Of a stretch of 64,000 nucleotides of DNA, positions 62,493 through 64,000 are shown in pieces; positions within the stretch are counted from its first letter, which is position 1, and each line of letters opens with the position of its first letter. This DNA comes from Kolteria novifilia (GTDB taxonomy: Bacteria > Planctomycetota > Planctomycetia > Kolteriales > Kolteriaceae). Location: the NCBI GenBank assembly GCA_007748055.1, contig CP036279.1, positions 3,658,001 through 3,722,000 on the forward strand. The letters are read 5' to 3'. A program made the translations under genes and the position numbers. A model generated the notes under the pieces. It ran no database searches. It was not told the origin of the DNA and saw nothing but the letters and a program-made list of their open reading frames with translations.

Positions 62493-64000
62493 ATGGTCAA
62501 CAAGACGCGAACGATGAGACTTTCCGGGAAGATCGTTCCCGACACGGAGCTCTTGCCCGGCTACCGCGTCCTCGAACCGATCGGAGTCGGTGGGTTCGGC
62601 GAGGTCTGGAAAGTCGAGGCTCCCGGCGGCTTGCAGAAAGCCGTCAAGGTCGTCACCGACGTCTCGGGCAAGAAGGCCGATCGCAAGCAGATCGATCGGG
62701 AACTGCATGGGCTCTTGCAACTTCGTGACGTACGACATCCCTTTCTCCTCTCCATCGACCGCTTCGAGATCGTCGACGACTCGCTCGTGATCGTGATGGA
62801 ACTCGCCGATCACGACTTGCAGGATCGGATGGACGCGTGTACCCGTGGCGGTCTCGTCGGCATTCCCCGCCGGGAACTGCTTCGCTACATGCACGAATCG
62901 GCCGAGGCCCTCGACCTGATCAACTCCGAGTTCGGCATCCAGCACCTCGACATCAAGCCCGCGAACATCTTTGTCGTCCGCGGTCACGTCAAGGTCGCCG
63001 ACTTCGGTTTGGCGAAAGCCTGCCGCGGACTCGCGGAGCAACAGGTCTCCACCGCGGTGACGCCCATTTACGCCGCTCCCGAGATGTACGACGACAAGGT
63101 GACCGACCGCACCGACCAATACAGTCTCGCGATCGTCTACCAGGAGATGCTGACGGGGCATCGCCCGTTTCGCGCCTCGAACCCGATGCAGTGGATGCTG
63201 CAAAAGGTCATGGCCGAGCCGAACCTCTCCCCTCTGCCTCCCAAGGATCAAACCATCGTTCGCCGCGCGTTGAGCAGGGATCCCGCGGCCCGCTACTCGA
63301 GCTGCACGGAGTTCGTCCAACGACTGATCGACGTGCCCTACGGCGTCAGCGGTTCGGCCAGCGTTGCCGTCTCCAATCCCCTGTTCCGCGACGATCTTTC
63401 CGATGGAACTCGGGAGAAGCCCTTCGAGGCTCAGCAAGCTCAAACGACACAATCCGAGGCGGCGACGAAGCCGAACAGCGACGAGTTCGTCGTCGAGCCA
63501 CGCCATGGTTCGAAACCGACGTTGATTGTCGGGTTGGGCAAATCGGGGCGGGCCGTGATCGAACGGCTCCGTTTGTCGGCTCTGCATCGCGACAAGCCGT
63601 CGACGCGCCTCGTCGCGGTTGATCCGAAGAGTGCCGACCCCGCCCAGAATTCGGGTGGCGACACCACCATCTTCCAGGACTACGAACAGGATTCGACGAC
63701 GGCGCTGCGGATTCGGTCGGAGCTCGAACAACTTCGCGCGGAGGACGCCGAACTCGCCCCCTGCTGCCGGCTCTATGTCGTGATTGACGACGATGGCCGT
63801 GGATCGAGCAAAGCCGCTTGGGTTCATCACTGCTTGGATATCCTTCGCGGATGCTCCAAGGAGGTGATGGGCGATATTCATCTCTCCAGCCTGATCGTTA
63901 CCTCGAGCGGTTCCGGCAAACATCCCGAGTCGCATTCGCTTCGCAATCCGGCGAGTCCCCTTGCCTCCCTCGCCGAGGCGATCGCCACTCACTTTCAAAG
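62493..64000 (+). CDS. Ser/Thr kinase fused to a tubulin-like GTPase-type domain, truncated by window
   Basis: At least 502 residues are visible; the C-terminus is beyond the window. Kinase domain at about residues 20-290: [37 protein letters not shown] (HLD where HRD is expected), [21 protein letters not shown] linker follows, and from about residue 343 the sequence [20 protein letters not shown] begins a Rossmann-like domain; later [10 protein letters not shown]-type segments read [15 protein letters not shown]. This opening resembles the planctomycete tubulin-like family ('tubulin-like doman', PF13809), whose members begin 'P.LLVG.GGTG..VL..L'. The kinase lies 118 bases after the giant TPR kinase. 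The Gly-rich loop here (GLGKSG) is less canonical than GGTG, so the family call is tentative. Confidence 0.75.
   Translation, partial: MVNKTRTMRLSGKIVPDTELLPGYRVLEPIGVGGFGEVWKVEAPGGLQKAVKVVTDVSGKKADRKQIDRELHGLLQLRDVRHPFLLSIDRFEIVDDSLVIVMELADHDLQDRMDACTRGGLVGIPRRELLRYMHESAEALDLINSEFGIQHLDIKPANIFVVRGHVKVADFGLAKACRGLAEQQVSTAVTPIYAAPEMYDDKVTDRTDQYSLAIVYQEMLTGHRPFRASNPMQWMLQKVMAEPNLSPLPPKDQTIVRRALSRDPAARYSSCTEFVQRLIDVPYGVSGSASVAVSNPLFRDDLSDGTREKPFEAQQAQTTQSEAATKPNSDEFVVEPRHGSKPTLIVGLGKSGRAVIERLRLSALHRDKPSTRLVAVDPKSADPAQNSGGDTTIFQDYEQDSTTALRIRSELEQLRAEDAELAPCCRLYVVIDDDGRGSSKAAWVHHCLDILRGCSKEVMGDIHLSSLIVTSSGSGKHPESHSLRNPASPLASLAEAIATHFQ

Overview
The window is a high-GC bacterial chromosome segment that looks like Planctomycetota. 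The markers are two DUF1559 proteins with type II pilin-like N-termini, several very large eukaryote-like Ser/Thr kinases with TPR or sensor domains, an ECF sigma factor paired with a kinase, a CotH-type protein, transthyretin-like carboxypeptidase-regulatory lipoproteins, and a remnant of a planctomycete haem-binding domain. I cannot place it below phylum.

Layout. 1-12.9 kb: housekeeping and general genes (DUF2203 fragment, nuoI, a lipoprotein, a HEAT-repeat protein, valS, two tandem DHA2-type MFS exporters, polyphosphate glucokinase, a YdjM-like membrane protein). They are separated by several classes of intergenic repeat, including a 216-225 bp duplication and a 24-bp x 6 tandem array. 13.5-19.6 kb: tRNA-Asn, then a five-gene operon built on a divergent Hsp70, with a GrpE-like protein, a J-like protein lacking HPD, a large TPR-like protein and a zinc-ribbon protein. 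19.6-20.7 kb: decayed DNA with mobile-element and haem-domain remnants. 20.7-27.9 kb: a minus-strand operon with a PAAR-like tip (DUF4280 type), a VgrG with an internal hydrophobic insertion, two accessory proteins and a receptor-like kinase.

28.4-34.1 kb: an ABC ATPase plus a permease/M1-peptidase fusion gene. The M1 active site is degenerate, and the gene is split by a 1232-bp IS630-family element; removing the element restores the frame exactly. 34.2-47.4 kb is the most interesting region. A five-gene module (PepSY membrane protein, transthyretin-like protein and pilin-like DUF1559 protein on one strand; histidine kinase and sigma-54 activator on the other) is present twice in tandem, with the same order and orientation. 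Both divergent intergenic regions hold sequences resembling sigma-54 promoters. I infer a signal-responsive, sigma-54-dependent envelope system that I cannot match to a described pathway.

47.4-48.9 kb: arsR-arsM, with an inverted-repeat operator over the promoter. 49.1-55.3 kb: ECF sigma factor and Ser/Thr kinase pair, DUF4956 and CotH. 56.6-64 kb: an Amt ammonium transporter, then two kinases. One is a 1425-residue kinase/TPR protein. The other runs off the end and joins a kinase with a non-canonical HLD catalytic motif to a domain beginning like the tubulin-like GTPase family.

All assignments come from reading motifs and gene context; no database search was possible.
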